A DNA stretch of 40,959 bases from Candidatus Latescibacterota bacterium. Its GTDB lineage: Bacteria > Latescibacterota > UBA2968 > UBA8231. The translations under genes and the position numbers were made by a program. Below the pieces are notes generated by a model. That model saw only the letters and a list, made by a program, of their open reading frames with translations, was not told the DNA's origin and searched no databases. Each line of letters starts with the position of its first letter. Position 1 is the stretch's first letter. This document shows, one piece after another, positions 40,546 through 40,959 of this stretch. The stretch lies in NCBI GenBank assembly GCA_021295675.1, contig JAGWBY010000055.1, positions 1-40,959 on the forward strand. Reading direction: 5' to 3'.

Positions 40546-40959
40546 TCAGGCTATGATTCCATTGCAAAGAAAGTCAAAAAGATCCCAGTTGCGCGCCTGG
40601 CCCGAGGCCAATCGCTCGGCGTATTGGTCGGTTAGCGGCCTATTGCAGATCATGGGCACCACGCCTTCGTGCAGACCGCCGTGCGAGCGCAGGCCCTTGG
40701 CGACGTCGGCGAGTTCGTGCCAGTCCGGGGTGCGGCCGAGGACGGTATCTTGGTCGGCGAGGACGACCAGTTCGCCGATGCGGTCGGCGGGGAGTTGGTA
40801 GGTGGCGGCCGCTTGCTCGCGGCTGAGTACCTGTTCGACGCCGGGAATGGCGCGGAGGATTGCAGTGGCTCGTGCGGTGTGCGCGTCGTCGAGATAGACG
40901 GTGGCGTAGGAGCCCAGCGCGCCGTGGTGGACGACATAGGGGTCGGTGATGGGCAGGAT
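40546..40959 (-). CDS. phnA: Phosphonoacetate hydrolase, C-terminal 137 residues (5' end off the window)
   Basis: The frame is open from the window edge to a TGA at 40546. The protein has LPITDPYVVHHGALGSYATVYL, then IGELVVLADQDTVLG, GLRSHGGLHEGVVPMI and a final ASGQARNWDLFDF. This matches the end of PhnA-type phosphonoacetate hydrolases (alkaline-phosphatase superfamily), where the histidine in SHGG is a zinc ligand. The enzyme splits the C-P bond of phosphonoacetate to acetate and phosphate, the last step of one aminoethylphosphonate route. The FAD oxidoreductase gene starts 31 bp downstream, so they probably share a transcript. The PhnA call is by motif memory of the family and its context. 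Confidence 0.8.
   Translation of the reverse strand: MLPITDPYVVHHGALGSYATVYLDDAHTARATAILRAIPGVEQVLSREQAAATYQLPADRIGELVVLADQDTVLGRTPDWHELADVAKGLRSHGGLHEGVVPMICNRPLTDQYAERLASGQARNWDLFDFLCNGIIA

Noticed and set aside
1..40959. CRISPR array, tRNA or rRNA genes
   Set aside because: No regularly spaced short repeats, tRNA-like cloverleaf or rRNA sequence was found on either strand; the repeats present are dispersed palindromes and upstream cassettes.

Overview
The window is about 41 kb of GC-rich (roughly 60% by eye) bacterial chromosome, densely coded on both strands; no gene-free gap exceeds about 240 bp. The gene mix includes several Gfo/Idh/MocA oxidoreductases, two phytanoyl-CoA-dioxygenase-like proteins, a sulfatase, a mannonate-dehydratase-like protein, an enolase-superfamily enzyme, an M81 (MlrC) hydrolase and a glycosidase-like TIM barrel. 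This resembles uncultured polysaccharide- and small-molecule-scavenging lineages such as Latescibacterota, Poribacteria or related groups. That placement is inference; there is no rRNA or ribosomal protein gene here. No tRNA, rRNA or CRISPR array was found.

Layout. 1-5.2 kb: a partial Gfo/Idh/MocA gene, a Uma2 nuclease-like gene with its own terminator, then a nucleotidyltransferase, a MetE-like methyltransferase and an esterase, the last three each broken by a frameshift. 5.2-9.75 kb: an AT-richer defence-type island with RloB/RloA (AbiL-like), a Nudix hydrolase, an HNH endonuclease and a HigBA/RelE-type toxin-antitoxin pair with a palindromic promoter-operator. 9.8-20.9 kb: metabolic genes, namely a 2-hydroxyacid dehydrogenase with an LDH2-type dehydrogenase, an amidohydrolase, class I DAHP synthase, a twice-broken MFS transporter, a second Gfo/Idh/MocA protein, a glycosidase-like protein, an epimerase and a sulfatase. 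20.9-23.8 kb: a solo IS605-type TnpB element, then a PIN protein overlapping an XRE-ImmA/IrrE peptidase. 23.9-31.6 kb: mannonate-dehydratase-like gene, ABC exporter, peptide-type binding lipoprotein, two phytanoyl-CoA-dioxygenase-like genes and an enolase-superfamily gene. 31.6-35.7 kb: a tight minus-strand run of selD, glycosyltransferase, D-threonine-aldolase-like gene, thioredoxin-TPR protein and the enolase-superfamily gene. 35.9-41 kb: M81 hydrolase, a third Gfo/Idh/MocA gene, a potassium channel, and a phosphonate-catabolism pair (FAD oxidoreductase and the C-terminus of phosphonoacetate hydrolase).

Most notable observations: (i) at least nine short, mostly out-of-frame losses (about 15-30 nt by comparison with family patterns) in otherwise intact conserved genes, which need a read-level check before being called biology; (ii) selD reads through an in-frame TGA at exactly the catalytic position, so SelD is probably itself a selenoprotein; (iii) the defence island; (iv) an ABC exporter bracketed by 57-bp direct repeats derived from the 3' end of the neighbouring binding-protein gene; (v) two families of intergenic repeats, one sitting directly upstream of three different gene starts; (vi) neighbouring dioxygenase-like paralogues, one with the usual HxD iron motif and one with HxG.

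How the genes work together: the metabolic part looks like uptake and oxidation of sugar acids, sulfated or phosphonated organics and hydroxy acids, in small operons broken up by mobile and defence insertions. Several enzymes are recognisable only to family level, so their substrates are left open.
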